Source: Rickettsiaceae bacterium (GTDB lineage: Bacteria; Pseudomonadota; Alphaproteobacteria; Rickettsiales; UBA1997). From it: a DNA stretch of 64,000 nucleotides. The stretch lies in the NCBI GenBank assembly GCA_021323225.1, contig JAJTCH010000001.1, positions 83,408-147,407 on the forward strand, read 5' to 3'. How positions within the stretch are numbered: position 1 is the first letter of the stretch; every line of letters begins with the position of its first letter. The translations under genes were made by a program, and so were the position numbers. The notes under the pieces are model-generated. The model was given only the letters and a program-made list of their open reading frames with translations, searched no databases and was not told the DNA's origin. Shown piece after piece: positions 17,533 through 27,290 of this stretch.

Positions 17533-19029
17533 TTATTCGCCCTGGCCAGAGCCGTATCCAGGCTTACCGTCAAATAAATATAATCCCTCATATTTGATGA
17601 AATCCACTTTTCTATCAGCAAATATTGTCAAAATTTCAATCAGATTTTGATGAGTAATAACCTTGTTGCTATCGATAATATCATTGCTGTTTTTACCGGA
17701 AATTCCTTTGCCAATAAAGCGTAAAATTGTTTGGCCTTTTGGATAGGTCGGTTGGTTATGTTTATCAATTTGCGGCCACATTACCAGGCCTTTGGCGGTA
17801 ATCATTTTGATTTCAAATTTCTCACTTTCCATGGTTTTTATCATTGCCAAAAGAGCGTCAAATTCGTCTTGCCAGTCGATGAATAGATCAAATCCAATCA
17901 AAGATTTTTTTGCAATAGATGCTGAAGCTGAAGTTTTTACATCTGAATTTTGATTCTCAACTGTTTTAAAGTTAGCTTTTTCTAGTGTTTTTGGTTCTTT
18001 GCCAAGATTTGCTATTACTGCTTCAGCAAATTCTTTAGTGCCAAGTTTTTTAGCGCTGGTTTTTTCGTTATAAATATCGGCAGTGTGCAAACCATCTTCA
18101 ATAGTTTTTAACAAAGCATTGCGTATTTTGTTGGCAATGTCAGTTTGTCCGACATGAACTAGCATCATAATGGCGGCCTGTAGTAATCCGGTTGGATTGG
18201 CAATATTTTTTCCGGCGATATCGGGAGCAGAGCCGTGAATTGCCTCAAACATGGCAAATTCCTTGCCAATATTTGCAGAACCAGCCAACCCAACAGAGCC
18301 AGAGATTTCGGCTGCAACGTCAGAAATAATATCGCCATATAAATTTAGAGTGACGATAACATCAAAAATTTCTGGCTTAGCGGCAAGTCTTGCAGTGCCG
18401 ATGTCAATGATATAGTGGTCGGAAGTAATGTTGGGATATTCTTTGGCGATCTCGTTAAAAATATTGTGAAACAGCCCGTCAGTAAGTTTCATGATATTGT
18501 CTTTAGAAAAGCAGGTAACTTTTTTACGTCCATTTCTAACTGCATATTCAAAAGCATGGCGAATGATTTTTTCACAGCCGTCTCTAGTAATGATTTTTAA
18601 ACATTGGTAAGATTGATCAGTCTGGCGGTGCTCAATACCGGTGTAGAGATCCTCCTCATTTTCACGGATGATGACCACATCCATTTTTGGATGTTTGGTT
18701 TCAACAAAAGGATGAAATGATGAAACCGGACGCACATTGGCATAAAGCCCAAGTTTTTTTCTGATGGTGACATTCAAGCTTTTATAACCTCCACCCTGAG
18801 GTGTGGTGATTGGAGCTTTAAGCAAAATTTTAGTGTTGTTTAATTCTTCCCAGGCAGAAGGCATCAGACCGGAATTAAATCCTTTTTCGTAAATATTTTT
18901 GCCAACTTCGATAATGTTAAAAGTAAGTCTTGCTTCTGCAGCCTTGAGAATGCTAAGCGTAGCTTCCATAATTTCTGGGCCAACACCGTCACCAAAAGCA
19001 ATGGTGATAGGAAGAATTTTTTGTGACAT
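17533..19029 (-). CDS. icd: isocitrate dehydrogenase (NADP-dependent, long Rickettsia/Thermus-like type)
   Basis: An enzyme of about 498 residues oxidising isocitrate to 2-oxoglutarate in the TCA cycle. The catalytic domain shows GDGVGPEIMEATL, the NVRPV substrate region, RENEEDLYTGIEHRQ and the cofactor region AMFEAIHGSAPDIAGKNIAN. After about residue 380 there is an extra C-terminal domain (IGFDLFIDWQDEF onward) found in the long Rickettsia and Thermus enzymes but not in E. coli Icd. I chose the ATG at 19027-19029 (MSQKILPITIAFGD); the frame is open 13 codons further up, but that extension is not typical. Divergent from lnt. Confidence 0.93.
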   Translation of the reverse strand: MSQKILPITIAFGDGVGPEIMEATLSILKAAEARLTFNIIEVGKNIYEKGFNSGLMPSAWEELNNTKILLKAPITTPQGGGYKSLNVTIRKKLGLYANVRPVSSFHPFVETKHPKMDVVIIRENEEDLYTGIEHRQTDQSYQCLKIITRDGCEKIIRHAFEYAVRNGRKKVTCFSKDNIMKLTDGLFHNIFNEIAKEYPNITSDHYIIDIGTARLAAKPEIFDVIVTLNLYGDIISDVAAEISGSVGLAGSANIGKEFAMFEAIHGSAPDIAGKNIANPTGLLQAAIMMLVHVGQTDIANKIRNALLKTIEDGLHTADIYNEKTSAKKLGTKEFAEAVIANLGKEPKTLEKANFKTVENQNSDVKTSASASIAKKSLIGFDLFIDWQDEFDALLAMIKTMESEKFEIKMITAKGLVMWPQIDKHNQPTYPKGQTILRFIGKGISGKNSNDIIDSNKVITHQNLIEILTIFADRKVDFIKYEGLYLFDGKPGYGSGQGE

Positions 19030-19108
19030 TTTATTTTGAGAGATAATAAATTGAGGAATATAACCCAATGCTAATTAAAGTATTTTTACAAATCCAACGA
19101 ATAAATTA

Positions 19109-20704
19109 ATGAGCGCGAAAATAAAATCTCTAGCCAAAAATAAAAATTTTATTTCTTTTGTTTTGGGCTCTGCATCAGCTTTGGCATTTGCTCCTTTATA
19201 TTTTTTTCCACTTGCCATTATTGCTTTTAGCGGTTTGTTTTTGACAAGCAATACTTGCAAAAACAACAAGCAATCTTTCTTTGTCGGATGGTTTTTTGGT
19301 TTTGGCCAATTTGTCTTTGGGCTTTATTGGATTTCTATTTCTCTCTTTGTTGATATTGGAAAGTTTTTCTGGTTGCTGCCTTTTGCTTTATTTTTAATTC
19401 CCGCTGTTCTTGCCATCTATACCGGCCTTGCATTGCTGTTGGTAAATTATACTTCCAAAAAATTATCAATTTCTGGCTGGAAGAAAATTCTTCTGCTCTC
19501 AGCAATCTGGGTTTTATTTGAATATTTGCGGTCGGTTCTGTTCACAGGCTTTCCTTGGAACTTGCTTGGTTATAGTTTGTTGTTTTCTTTGCCTTTATCG
19601 CAATTTGCTTCGGTTGCCGGGGTTCATGGCTTAAGCTTGCTGGCAATTATTTTTTATTGTTCCCCATCCTTATTTTTTAAGCTGCAAGATAACAAAATCA
19701 AACTGGCAAAAGATAAAAGCCAAAAACCATTTTTGCTATCAATAGCAGCGATAATTCTTTTGATATGGGCTGGTGGTTTTTACCGTTTAAAAACTTTTCA
19801 GCCGGAAATTTTTCCAAACGGAGTTTTTAGATTGGTGCAGCCTAATATCAATCAGGAAGAAAAATGGAACCAGAATCATCGCTATGAGTCATTTTTAAAA
19901 AATGTCCAACTTTCCGGGAGACCTGGTTTTGAAAATGTAAATTATGTTGTCTGGTCAGAAAGTGCCGTTCCTTATATTATCAACCCATTTATTGGCCAAG
20001 GCTTGTTGGCTGAAATCGCTTCTGCCTCGCCAAAAAATGGTTTTGTAATTACTGGAGCACTACGCGCAGAATTTAAGGAAGATGGCAGAGAGCTAAAAAA
20101 AATCTGGAACACGATTTTTGTTATTGATGATCACGCAAAAATAGCCGAAACCTATGACAAAAACCACCTGGTTCCTTTTGGGGAATATGTTCCTTTGGCG
20201 GAGATTTTTCCTTTTGTTTCTAAAATTACAGAAGGTTCTCTTGGTTTTAGCGAAGGCGAGGGGCCAAAAACTATTAAGCTAAATAGCCGAACCCCAAGTT
20301 TTAGCCCGCTGATATGTTATGAGGGGATTTTTCCTGATGGTGCAATTAACAAAAATAATCCGCCACAATTTTTGGTCAATCTTACTAATGACGCGTGGTT
20401 TGGTTCTAGCTCTGGCCCTTACCAACATTTTGATATGGTAAGAATGCGCTCAATTGAATATGGAATGTCAACAATCAGAGTTGCCAATAGTGGAATTTCT
20501 GGCCTGATTAATCCGGCTGGAGAAGTTGTGGCGGCAATTCCTTTAAATAAAGAAGGGGTGTTGGATGTGATGCTGGTAAAAAATCTGCCGGCAACAATTT
20601 ATATGAAATTAGGAGACAGAATTGCTCTATTAATGGGAGTGTTGTTTTTTGTTGTTGCCGTTTTGCCTTTTAGCAAAAGTTATCTTCTAAAAACTCATAA
20701 TTAA
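19109..20704 (+). CDS. lnt: apolipoprotein N-acyltransferase
   Basis: A 531-residue inner-membrane enzyme adding the third acyl chain to lipoproteins. The N-terminal third has several membrane helices; the rest is a nitrilase-type domain with the catalytic Glu (WSESAVPYI), Lys (YDKNHLVPFGEYVPL) and Cys (PLICYEGIFPD). A last membrane helix lies near the C-terminus. It shows a full lipoprotein pathway, consistent with BamD and LolA in this window. Divergent from icd across 79 nt. No Shine-Dalgarno precedes the ATG. Confidence 0.96.
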   Translation: MSAKIKSLAKNKNFISFVLGSASALAFAPLYFFPLAIIAFSGLFLTSNTCKNNKQSFFVGWFFGFGQFVFGLYWISISLFVDIGKFFWLLPFALFLIPAVLAIYTGLALLLVNYTSKKLSISGWKKILLLSAIWVLFEYLRSVLFTGFPWNLLGYSLLFSLPLSQFASVAGVHGLSLLAIIFYCSPSLFFKLQDNKIKLAKDKSQKPFLLSIAAIILLIWAGGFYRLKTFQPEIFPNGVFRLVQPNINQEEKWNQNHRYESFLKNVQLSGRPGFENVNYVVWSESAVPYIINPFIGQGLLAEIASASPKNGFVITGALRAEFKEDGRELKKIWNTIFVIDDHAKIAETYDKNHLVPFGEYVPLAEIFPFVSKITEGSLGFSEGEGPKTIKLNSRTPSFSPLICYEGIFPDGAINKNNPPQFLVNLTNDAWFGSSSGPYQHFDMVRMRSIEYGMSTIRVANSGISGLINPAGEVVAAIPLNKEGVLDVMLVKNLPATIYMKLGDRIALLMGVLFFVVAVLPFSKSYLLKTHN

Positions 20705-20916
20705 AACTTAATTTTCTATAAGAAAAATTTCAGGAATAAATATATTGCCTTTTCTTTTTATTTATTATTTATTGTTCAAAGTTTCGTTTTCTTCCAGTCA
20801 GATCAACCTTCCGGGCAATTCGGCCCAAATTAAAAATTTTGATGTTATCTCATGAGGGATATGTAAATGCACTTAAAACACGAAGCGCAACTTATGGGAA
20901 TCTAATTTACTATTTT

Positions 20917-20940
20917 TGCGGATTTTCCGCATTTCTTTTT
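20917..20940 (+). terminator. candidate Rho-independent terminator in the lnt-porin gap
   Basis: TGCGGA (20917-20922) and TCCGCA (20926-20931) form a 6-bp stem with a 3-nt loop, followed by TTTCTTTTT. It is about 210 nt past the lnt stop, so it may end either lnt readthrough or a short leader or small RNA. Confidence 0.45.
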
Positions 20941-20952
20941 AAGAGTATTCGC

Positions 20953-20977
20953 CATCTATATTGCTTACATATAGATG
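20953..20977 (+). promoter_or_regulatory. 9-bp inverted repeat upstream of porin gene
   Basis: CATCTATAT (20953-20961) and ATATAGATG (20969-20977) are perfect inverted repeats around a 7-nt spacer, ending 31 nt before the porin ATG and followed by a T-run. It could be an operator, an mRNA hairpin in the leader, or an attenuator. Confidence 0.4.
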
Positions 20978-21008
20978 TAATTTTTTGAACAACAAATCTA
21001 ATAATTTT

Positions 21009-22253
21009 ATGAAATTGAACAAAAAACTATTTTTATCTTCCCTGGCATTTTTGTTGGCAAATCAGAGCGGTGCTATTGCTGCTGGTTACTCAACAAATCT
21101 TTATTCAGCTTCTGGTTTAGGAAATGCATATGCTGGTAGTGCAACCGGTATCCACGATTCTAGCGACATATTTTTTAACCCATCAGTTGTTGCTGGCGCA
21201 ACAACTTCCGAAGCGGTTGCGGCGGTAAGTTTTTTAAGGCTAAATATTGATGCTGATAATGTTAGAGCCAATTCAAGCGGTTCAGTTAGCGGCACAGAAT
21301 CAAGAGATGCTGGGGTTGATAGTGCTGTTCCGGCCTTTTATGTTACAACTCCAATTAATGATAACACAACCTTCGGCCTGGCAATCACTTCACCTTTTGG
21401 ACTTGCAACCAAATATGATCGCAACTGGGTTGGAAAATATCACGGTCTTGAAAGTTCAGTCATGACCATCAATATCAACCCTTCCATTTCATATAAATTA
21501 AGCAACAACCTATCTGTTGGCGCTGGGTTTCAATCGCAATATTATAAAGCAAAATTCAGTAAAGCCATTAATGATGGTGGTGCTGGCTATGGAAAATCCG
21601 ACGGTGATGATTGGGGATATGGCTATAATCTAGGAGCAAATTATAAATTTAATGACCAGTTGAAATTTGGTATCGGTTATCGCTCCAAAATTGAGCATAA
21701 GCTTAACGGCACAACCAAAGCTAATATTAGTAGTGTTGACCATTATTCAGGATTTAATGCCAGAACTGCTACACCGGAATCTCTTACTGCCGGCACTTCC
21801 TTTAAATTAAACAACAATATTGAGCTAGCCTATGATTTGACTTGGACAAGATGGTCACGCTTAAAAAGCTTGGTGATTAATTCCTATGATAATCCTTCCC
21901 TGCTAAATATAGGCAATACCACCATATATAACTGGCGCGATTCTTTCTTGCATTCAGTAGGAGCTAATTTTGATGTTAACGATAAGTGGCTAATCAGAAC
22001 CGGCGCTGCTTTTGAAAAAGACGCTACAAGCAATGCAACTAGAGAGCCAAGAATCCCTACCGGAGATAGAGTTTGGGCAACTCTTGGTTTTGATTATAAA
22101 ATCAGTAATAGTCTTGCGGTTGATGCGGCCTATGTTCATCAATTCTACAGGACAACCAATCTTAATGTCTCTGATTCAAGCGGCCAAACTTTGCAAGGCC
22201 AGTTCAAAACCCATGTTGATGTCTTGTCTGTTGGCTTGAAAAAACAGTTTTAG
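21009..22253 (+). CDS. outer membrane protein transport protein, OmpP1/FadL/TodX family
   Basis: About 414 residues. A signal peptide (MKLNKKLFLSSLAFLLANQS, cleavage near IAAG) is followed by the FadL-like start GYSTNLYSASGLGNAYAGSA and FFNPS. Alternating hydrophobic strands and aromatic girdles run to the C-terminus, which ends in the beta-barrel signature Phe (VGLKKQF). FadL-family barrels let long-chain fatty acids or other hydrophobic molecules cross the outer membrane. I chose the ATG at 21009 because the signal peptide starts there; the frame is open 16 codons upstream. A terminator hairpin follows at 22271. Confidence 0.9.
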   Translation: MKLNKKLFLSSLAFLLANQSGAIAAGYSTNLYSASGLGNAYAGSATGIHDSSDIFFNPSVVAGATTSEAVAAVSFLRLNIDADNVRANSSGSVSGTESRDAGVDSAVPAFYVTTPINDNTTFGLAITSPFGLATKYDRNWVGKYHGLESSVMTININPSISYKLSNNLSVGAGFQSQYYKAKFSKAINDGGAGYGKSDGDDWGYGYNLGANYKFNDQLKFGIGYRSKIEHKLNGTTKANISSVDHYSGFNARTATPESLTAGTSFKLNNNIELAYDLTWTRWSRLKSLVINSYDNPSLLNIGNTTIYNWRDSFLHSVGANFDVNDKWLIRTGAAFEKDATSNATREPRIPTGDRVWATLGFDYKISNSLAVDAAYVHQFYRTTNLNVSDSSGQTLQGQFKTHVDVLSVGLKKQF

Positions 22254-22270
22254 TTTAGGATTTGATTTAT

Positions 22271-22303
22271 CTGGCGGGATCCATCAAGAATCCCGCCAGT
22301 TTG
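22271..22303 (+). terminator. Rho-independent terminator after porin gene
   Basis: CTGGCGGGAT (22271-22280) and ATCCCGCCAG (22290-22299) form a perfect 10-bp GC-rich stem with a 9-nt loop, followed by a short TTTG tract, 18 nt after the stop codon. Confidence 0.75.
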
Positions 22304-22383
22304 TTGAAAAGATCATCTATTTATTTTTTGAAAGAATTTTATAAATAAAATTCCAGAAATATTTCCCGCAGTTCTTTAGAAAA

Positions 22384-24096
22384 CTATCTTCCTTCTAATT
22401 GTAATTCTTGGTCACGCTCTACCTTAGCTGCTATCGGTTCTACTATATGAGTTCCTGGTTGATCTTCTTCCTCTTCTTTTTCTTCCTCTATTCCAGCGTG
22501 TCTGTTTTTGAGCATTTGCATAAATGCCTTTTGTTCTTCAGGTGTAACTTGAGTGTGGATAAGAACTATGTCTTGCAAACTAACTAGTGCGGATAAATGT
22601 TGCAATCCATTACTAGTGATGGCGTTACAATCAGAAAGATCAAGATATCGCAACATAGGTAATGATGAGATATATCTCAATCCTGCATCAGTTATATTTT
22701 TACACCTCCCAAGATTAAGCACCTGTAATTCGGTTAATCCAGATAAATGCGATAATCCATTACTAGTGATGGCGTTACAATCAGAAAGACCAAGATATCG
22801 CAACATAGATAATGATGAGATATATCTCAATCCTTCATCAGTTATATTTTTACATCTCCCAAGATCAAGCACCTGTAATTCGGTTAATCCAGATAAATGC
22901 GACAATCCATTGCTAGTGATGGCGTTACAATCAGAAAGACTAAGCCGTTTTAACATGTTTAATGTTGATAAATGTCTTAATCCTTCATCAGTTATATTTT
23001 CACATTTCAAAAGACCAAGTTCCTTTAATTCAGTTAATCTTAATAGATGTTGCAATCCATTATCAGTTAGGGCTGTGCAATTATAAAGATTAAGTATTTG
23101 CAGCCCATTTAATGTTGATAAATGTCTCAATCCTTCATCGGTTATATTTTTATTGCCCCAAAGATTAAGCTCCTTTAATTCGGTTAATCTGGATAATTGC
23201 TGCAATCCATTATCAGTTATAAGAGTTCTACTATTAGAAAAATAAAGCTTTTGCAACCCAATTAGTGTTGATACATATCTCAATCCTTCATCGGTTATAT
23301 TTATATTGTCCCAAAGATTAAGCTCCTTTAATTCAGTTAATCTTAATAGATGTTGCAATCCATTATCAGTTAGGGATGTACAACCATAAAGATCAAGATT
23401 TTGCAACCCAATTAGTGTTGATACATATCTCAATCCTTCATCAGTTATATTTTTACAGCTCCGAAGACTAAGTTCCCTTAATTCAGTTAATTCAGATAAA
23501 TGCCGCAATCCATCATCAGTTAGAGCTGCACATATAGAAATATCAAGATACTGTAGCGCATTTAACACTGATATATCGCGCAATCCTTCATCAGTTATAT
23601 TTGTGTCATGAAGAACGAGTGTTTGTAAATTAACCAATGTAGATAGATGCTGCAATCCTTCGTCATTTATCTTGCAATGAGAAAGGTTAAGCCTGAGTAA
23701 TTTAGATAATTTTGATAAATTCGTTAATCCTTTATCGGTTATATTTTTACAACCCGAAAGATCAAGTTCCTCAAGATTGGGAAATCTAGGGTTGCCATTT
23801 GGTAAAAACAAAATTTCTTGCAACTTTTCATCGGTGAGTTTTTCATAATTAAATTGTGAAAAATCAAGCTTCTCAACCCCTAGATATTGTTCTTGATTCA
23901 TTTTTGTGGATACAAGACTAAGATTTATTAAATCTTCAAAAAATTTATCAATTTTCAAATTTTCAAGAAACCCCTCAATTACTGGACGTATGGTTTGTGG
24001 CTGCATTATTCCTTCTAATGTTGGTGGAGTTGTGTCCTTGGTGTCTATTGCAGAAGCATCTTCGACTTCTTTGTTTGACTGAGTTGATTTTGACAT
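22384..24096 (-). CDS. leucine-rich repeat protein with F-box-like N-terminus
   Basis: A 570-residue protein. Residues 33-75 resemble an F-box (FFEDLINLSLVSTKMN), which is a suggestion only. From about residue 100 to 525 there are some 17 cysteine-type LRRs of 25 residues, alternating NITDEGLRYVSTLIGLQ and LTDNGLQHLLRLTELKELNL patterns. The tail is Glu-rich. This looks like F-box/LRR proteins of eukaryotes and GALA-type effectors, which would redirect host ubiquitin ligases. A TATAAT -10 box lies on the minus strand at 24155-24160. At the DNA level the repeats recur every 150 bp and are nearly identical, so they arose by recent tandem duplication. Confidence 0.85.
   Translation of the reverse strand: MSKSTQSNKEVEDASAIDTKDTTPPTLEGIMQPQTIRPVIEGFLENLKIDKFFEDLINLSLVSTKMNQEQYLGVEKLDFSQFNYEKLTDEKLQEILFLPNGNPRFPNLEELDLSGCKNITDKGLTNLSKLSKLLRLNLSHCKINDEGLQHLSTLVNLQTLVLHDTNITDEGLRDISVLNALQYLDISICAALTDDGLRHLSELTELRELSLRSCKNITDEGLRYVSTLIGLQNLDLYGCTSLTDNGLQHLLRLTELKELNLWDNINITDEGLRYVSTLIGLQKLYFSNSRTLITDNGLQQLSRLTELKELNLWGNKNITDEGLRHLSTLNGLQILNLYNCTALTDNGLQHLLRLTELKELGLLKCENITDEGLRHLSTLNMLKRLSLSDCNAITSNGLSHLSGLTELQVLDLGRCKNITDEGLRYISSLSMLRYLGLSDCNAITSNGLSHLSGLTELQVLNLGRCKNITDAGLRYISSLPMLRYLDLSDCNAITSNGLQHLSALVSLQDIVLIHTQVTPEEQKAFMQMLKNRHAGIEEEKEEEEDQPGTHIVEPIAAKVERDQELQLEGR
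22611..23370 (-). repeat. 150-bp tandem DNA repeats within LRR gene
   Basis: The block TACTAGTGATGGCGTTACAA recurs at 22611, 22761 and (one change) 22911, exactly 150 bp apart; a second sub-family with TATCAGTTAG or TATCAGTTAT recurs at 23061, 23211 and 23364. Each unit encodes two 25-residue LRRs. The first two units differ at only a few positions over the full 150 bp. Confidence 0.85.
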
Positions 24097-24428
24097 AGGA
24101 TTTATTTTTTAATTAGTAATAAGGAAGATAAGAAAAATCATAAAGCTAAAATATATTATAGTGGTTTATGAAAACCAATATAAGAATGAATAAACATTAT
24201 ATTAACTTTATTCAGTAACGAACAAAAAAGATTTAGGTGGGATACAAGATTCTCTTATTTTTTAGATTCTGCTTATAAACTTTGCTTTAGACTGGGAAGG
24301 AAATGTAAAATTATTCAAGATTGAGCTTGAAATTGCAGATATGCTTTTACTCTATAAGTGATGGAGTGATTGAAATATAGCTCAATTTATGTGCCGATGG
24401 ATAGGAAGGCGGTATATTCTATTAGATT
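24097..24428. other. intergenic region between gatB and LRR gene
   Basis: There are 332 nt with no plausible gene. The end next to 24096 carries the likely LRR promoter (TATAAT on the minus strand at 24155-24160, no good -35). No terminator hairpin was found after gatB. Confidence 0.5.
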
Positions 24429-25886
24429 CTAACTCAGCTTCTGTTTTAACATCTCATTCACCACAGCAGGGTTAGCTTGTCCTTGGCTTTCCTTCATGAC
24501 TTGACCAACGAAAAAGCCGAATAATTTATCTTTGCCGGAGCGATATTCCGCAACTTTTTCCGGGTTATTTGTCATTACCAAATCGATGATTTTTTCAACT
24601 GCGCCGGAATCGCTGACTTGTTTGAAGCCTTTTTCTTCGATGATTTTTCCTGCTTTATCACCGCTTGCAAACATTAGGTCGAGAACTTCTTTGGCAATTT
24701 TGCCTGATATTGTGCCGTCTTTGATTAGGTCGAGAAGCTCAATTAGATTTTCGGCAGAGATTTTTAGATTTTCAAAACTTACACCTTCTTTATTCATTCT
24801 TCCAAGCAACTCAACGGTCAGCCAAGTTAAGCAGAGCTTGGCTTCATGTTTAGCGATCATCTTTTCAAAATATTTGCAAAGTTCATCATCCATTGTCAGA
24901 ACACCAGCATCGTAAGCGGAAATTCCAAGCTCTTTTATATAGCGTTCTTTTTTGTCGTCCGGTAATTCCGGCAGGGTTTTTTTGATGTTATTTACAAATT
25001 CTTCAGTGATGACAAGTGGAGGCAAATCTGGGTCAGGAAAATAGCGATAATCCATGGAATCTTCCTTGCTGCGCATGGTTCTTGTTTCTCCTTCAATTGC
25101 ATCAAACAATCTGGTTTCTTGATCAATTGTGCCGCCATTTTCAATAATATCGACCTGTCTTTTAGCCTCAAATTCAATAGCGCGAATAATGTTTTTTGTG
25201 GAGTTCAGATTTTTAATTTCGCATCTGGTTCCCAATTTTTTTTCACCGACAACACGCACAGAAACATTGGCGTCGCAACGCAAATTGCCTTTTTCCATAT
25301 CGCCATCGCAAGTGCCAAGAGCGCGAACAATAGCGCGGATTTTTTTAACATATTCTGCAGCTTCGTTTGGAGTGCTGATGTCTGGCTCAGAAACAATTTC
25401 CATCAAGGCAACACCGGAACGATTAAGATCAATCAAGCTTAGGGTAGGGTGTTGGTCGTGAATTGATTTTCCGGCATCTTGCTCAAGGTGAAGGCGGGTG
25501 ATGCCAATTCTCTTTTTTTGTCCTTGATCTATTTCAATTTCAACAAAACCTTCGCCAACAATTGGATCTAGAAATTGCGAGATTTGATAACCTTGCGGCA
25601 GGTCAGCGTAAAAATAATTCTTACGGTCAAAAATTGATTTTAAATTGATTTTAGCATTAAGGCCCAAACCGGTTTTAACGGCCTGATGAACCGCAAATTC
25701 ATTGATAACAGGAAGCATGCCTGGCATCGCAGCATCAACAAAAGAAACCTGGCTATTTTGTGGTGCACCAAAAGCAGTTGAACTGCGCGAGAATAATTTT
25801 GATTCAGAGGCAATTTGGGCATGAATTTCACAGCCAATTACCAGCTCATATTTTTTCCCGCTTTTTCCTTCAATTTCGTAGGACAT
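24429..25886 (-). CDS. gatB: aspartyl/glutamyl-tRNA(Asn/Gln) amidotransferase subunit B
   Basis: A 485-residue GatB subunit of the GatCAB complex, which phosphorylates and amidates Glu-tRNA(Gln) (and Asp-tRNA(Asn)) using ammonia from GatA. Diagnostic stretches are [49 protein letters not shown] and [13 protein letters not shown], with the C-terminal Yqey-like helical domain intact. Its presence suggests indirect Gln-tRNA synthesis. gatA and gatC, often adjacent, are not here; the upstream neighbour is lysC, 11 nt away on the same strand. Confidence 0.97.
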   Translation of the reverse strand: MSYEIEGKSGKKYELVIGCEIHAQIASESKLFSRSSTAFGAPQNSQVSFVDAAMPGMLPVINEFAVHQAVKTGLGLNAKINLKSIFDRKNYFYADLPQGYQISQFLDPIVGEGFVEIEIDQGQKKRIGITRLHLEQDAGKSIHDQHPTLSLIDLNRSGVALMEIVSEPDISTPNEAAEYVKKIRAIVRALGTCDGDMEKGNLRCDANVSVRVVGEKKLGTRCEIKNLNSTKNIIRAIEFEAKRQVDIIENGGTIDQETRLFDAIEGETRTMRSKEDSMDYRYFPDPDLPPLVITEEFVNNIKKTLPELPDDKKERYIKELGISAYDAGVLTMDDELCKYFEKMIAKHEAKLCLTWLTVELLGRMNKEGVSFENLKISAENLIELLDLIKDGTISGKIAKEVLDLMFASGDKAGKIIEEKGFKQVSDSGAVEKIIDLVMTNNPEKVAEYRSGKDKLFGFFVGQVMKESQGQANPAVVNEMLKQKLS

Positions 25887-25897
25887 GATTTAAAAAA

Positions 25898-27130
25898 TTA
25901 TTTTCCGTCTAAACCATAAGCAGTGTGCAAAACTCTCACTGCCAACTCACCATATTCTTTAGCAATCAAAACCGAAATTTTAATTTCAGAAGTTGAAATA
26001 ACCAAAATATTTATTCCCTTTTCTGCCAAAGTTTTAAACATAGTATAAGCAACACCGGCATGGCTAATCATACCAACACCGATCACAGAAATTTTAGCAA
26101 CATTCTCGTCAATTTTCATTTCGCTATATTTGGTTTCGCCTTTAACCGAGTCAATTGCAGTTTTGGCCATTTCCAACTCTTCCTTTGGAATTGTGAAAGT
26201 AATATCAACTGATTTTCCATCAGCGCTAACATTTTGCACGATCATATCAACATTAACTTCCTTCGCAGCCAATGCGCCAAATATTGCCGATGACAGGCCA
26301 GGATGATCCGGCATGCCGGCCAAAGTTAGTCTCACATCATTTTTGCTATAGCTGATACCGGTGATTAAGCGTTTTTCCATAATTTCCTCGTTATTTACTA
26401 GAATTGTTCCAGGGTTGTTTGAAAAGGTTGATAAAACTTGCACTTTAACATTATGCGCCATGGCCATGGCGACAGAACGGGTTTGCAAAACTTTTGAACC
26501 GCTATAAGCCATTTCCAACATTTCCTCAAAAGAGATTTGGTCAAGCTTGCGCGCTTTGTCGGTTATTCTTGGATCTGTGGTATAAACCCCTTCAACATCA
26601 GTATAAATATCGCAGCGATCGGCCTTAATTGCGGCTGCAACTGCCACCGCAGAAGTGTCTGAGCCGCCTCTGCCCAAAGTGGTGATACGATTTTCTGCCT
26701 GGAAAATGCCTTGAAAACCGGCAACAACAATTATGTCATATTCCTCCAAAGCGTTTAACAGCTTGGTTCCATCAATATTATCAATCCTGGCTTTGCTAAA
26801 AACATTGTCAGTGGCAACGGGAATTTGCCAACCCAAAAATGACCGAGCCTTAAACCCACGGCTTTGCAATTCAAGCGCCAAAAGCCCGCAAGTAACTTGC
26901 TCGCCGGTAGACACAACCGAATCATATTCCTCCAAAGCCATTTTGCTTTGCAGATCAGAAACCTGGTTACAATAATCCACCAATTGATTGGTAACGCCAG
27001 ACATGGCAGACACAACCACCACAACTTTGTTGCCAAGGTCAATTTCCTTTTGAACTTTGAGAGCAACATTTTTGATTCGTTCGATACTTCCAACAGAAGT
27101 CCCGCCGAATTTTTGAACTATTAGAGACAT
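25898..27130 (-). CDS. lysC: aspartate kinase
   Basis: A 410-residue enzyme phosphorylating aspartate, first step of the aspartate-family pathway. The N-terminal VQKFGGTSVGSIERI and the GRGGSDTSAVAVAAA motif define the kinase domain; the last 150 residues carry two ACT domains for feedback control, probably by lysine and/or threonine. With asd and dapE in the window it supports diaminopimelate synthesis. It precedes gatB on the same strand and is likely co-transcribed with it. Confidence 0.96.
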   Translation of the reverse strand: MSLIVQKFGGTSVGSIERIKNVALKVQKEIDLGNKVVVVVSAMSGVTNQLVDYCNQVSDLQSKMALEEYDSVVSTGEQVTCGLLALELQSRGFKARSFLGWQIPVATDNVFSKARIDNIDGTKLLNALEEYDIIVVAGFQGIFQAENRITTLGRGGSDTSAVAVAAAIKADRCDIYTDVEGVYTTDPRITDKARKLDQISFEEMLEMAYSGSKVLQTRSVAMAMAHNVKVQVLSTFSNNPGTILVNNEEIMEKRLITGISYSKNDVRLTLAGMPDHPGLSSAIFGALAAKEVNVDMIVQNVSADGKSVDITFTIPKEELEMAKTAIDSVKGETKYSEMKIDENVAKISVIGVGMISHAGVAYTMFKTLAEKGINILVISTSEIKISVLIAKEYGELAVRVLHTAYGLDGK

Positions 27131-27290
27131 TGAGATTTGATTTGAAATGTTTTTACGAGCCCTTAACAGAAGCGGCGGCGATTCTACAAATTGATGATTT
27201 TTTAAGCAATAAAAAATCTTGGTGAGGAATTTATTGTAATATGTGTTAAGTCGTAGAGAATTCGGATTCTCCTGGTTTTATTGTCTAATT

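Larger units (their letters stand above)
20705..21008. other. intergenic region between lnt and the FadL-type porin gene
   Basis: There are no coding frames. It contains two inverted repeats listed separately (20917-20931 and 20953-20977), plus a small GGGC/GCCC stem near 20817-20830. These suggest the end of the lnt transcript and a structured or regulated leader for the porin gene. Confidence 0.5.

Noticed and set aside
22553..23086. A 177-residue plus-strand open frame antisense to the LRR gene
   Set aside because: It is open only because the LRR repeats are regular; its own repeats mirror the LRR period, and the LRR frame has coherent family motifs.
24168..24218. A 16-codon open frame in the gatB-LRR gap
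   Set aside because: It is too short, with no Shine-Dalgarno and no coding signal.
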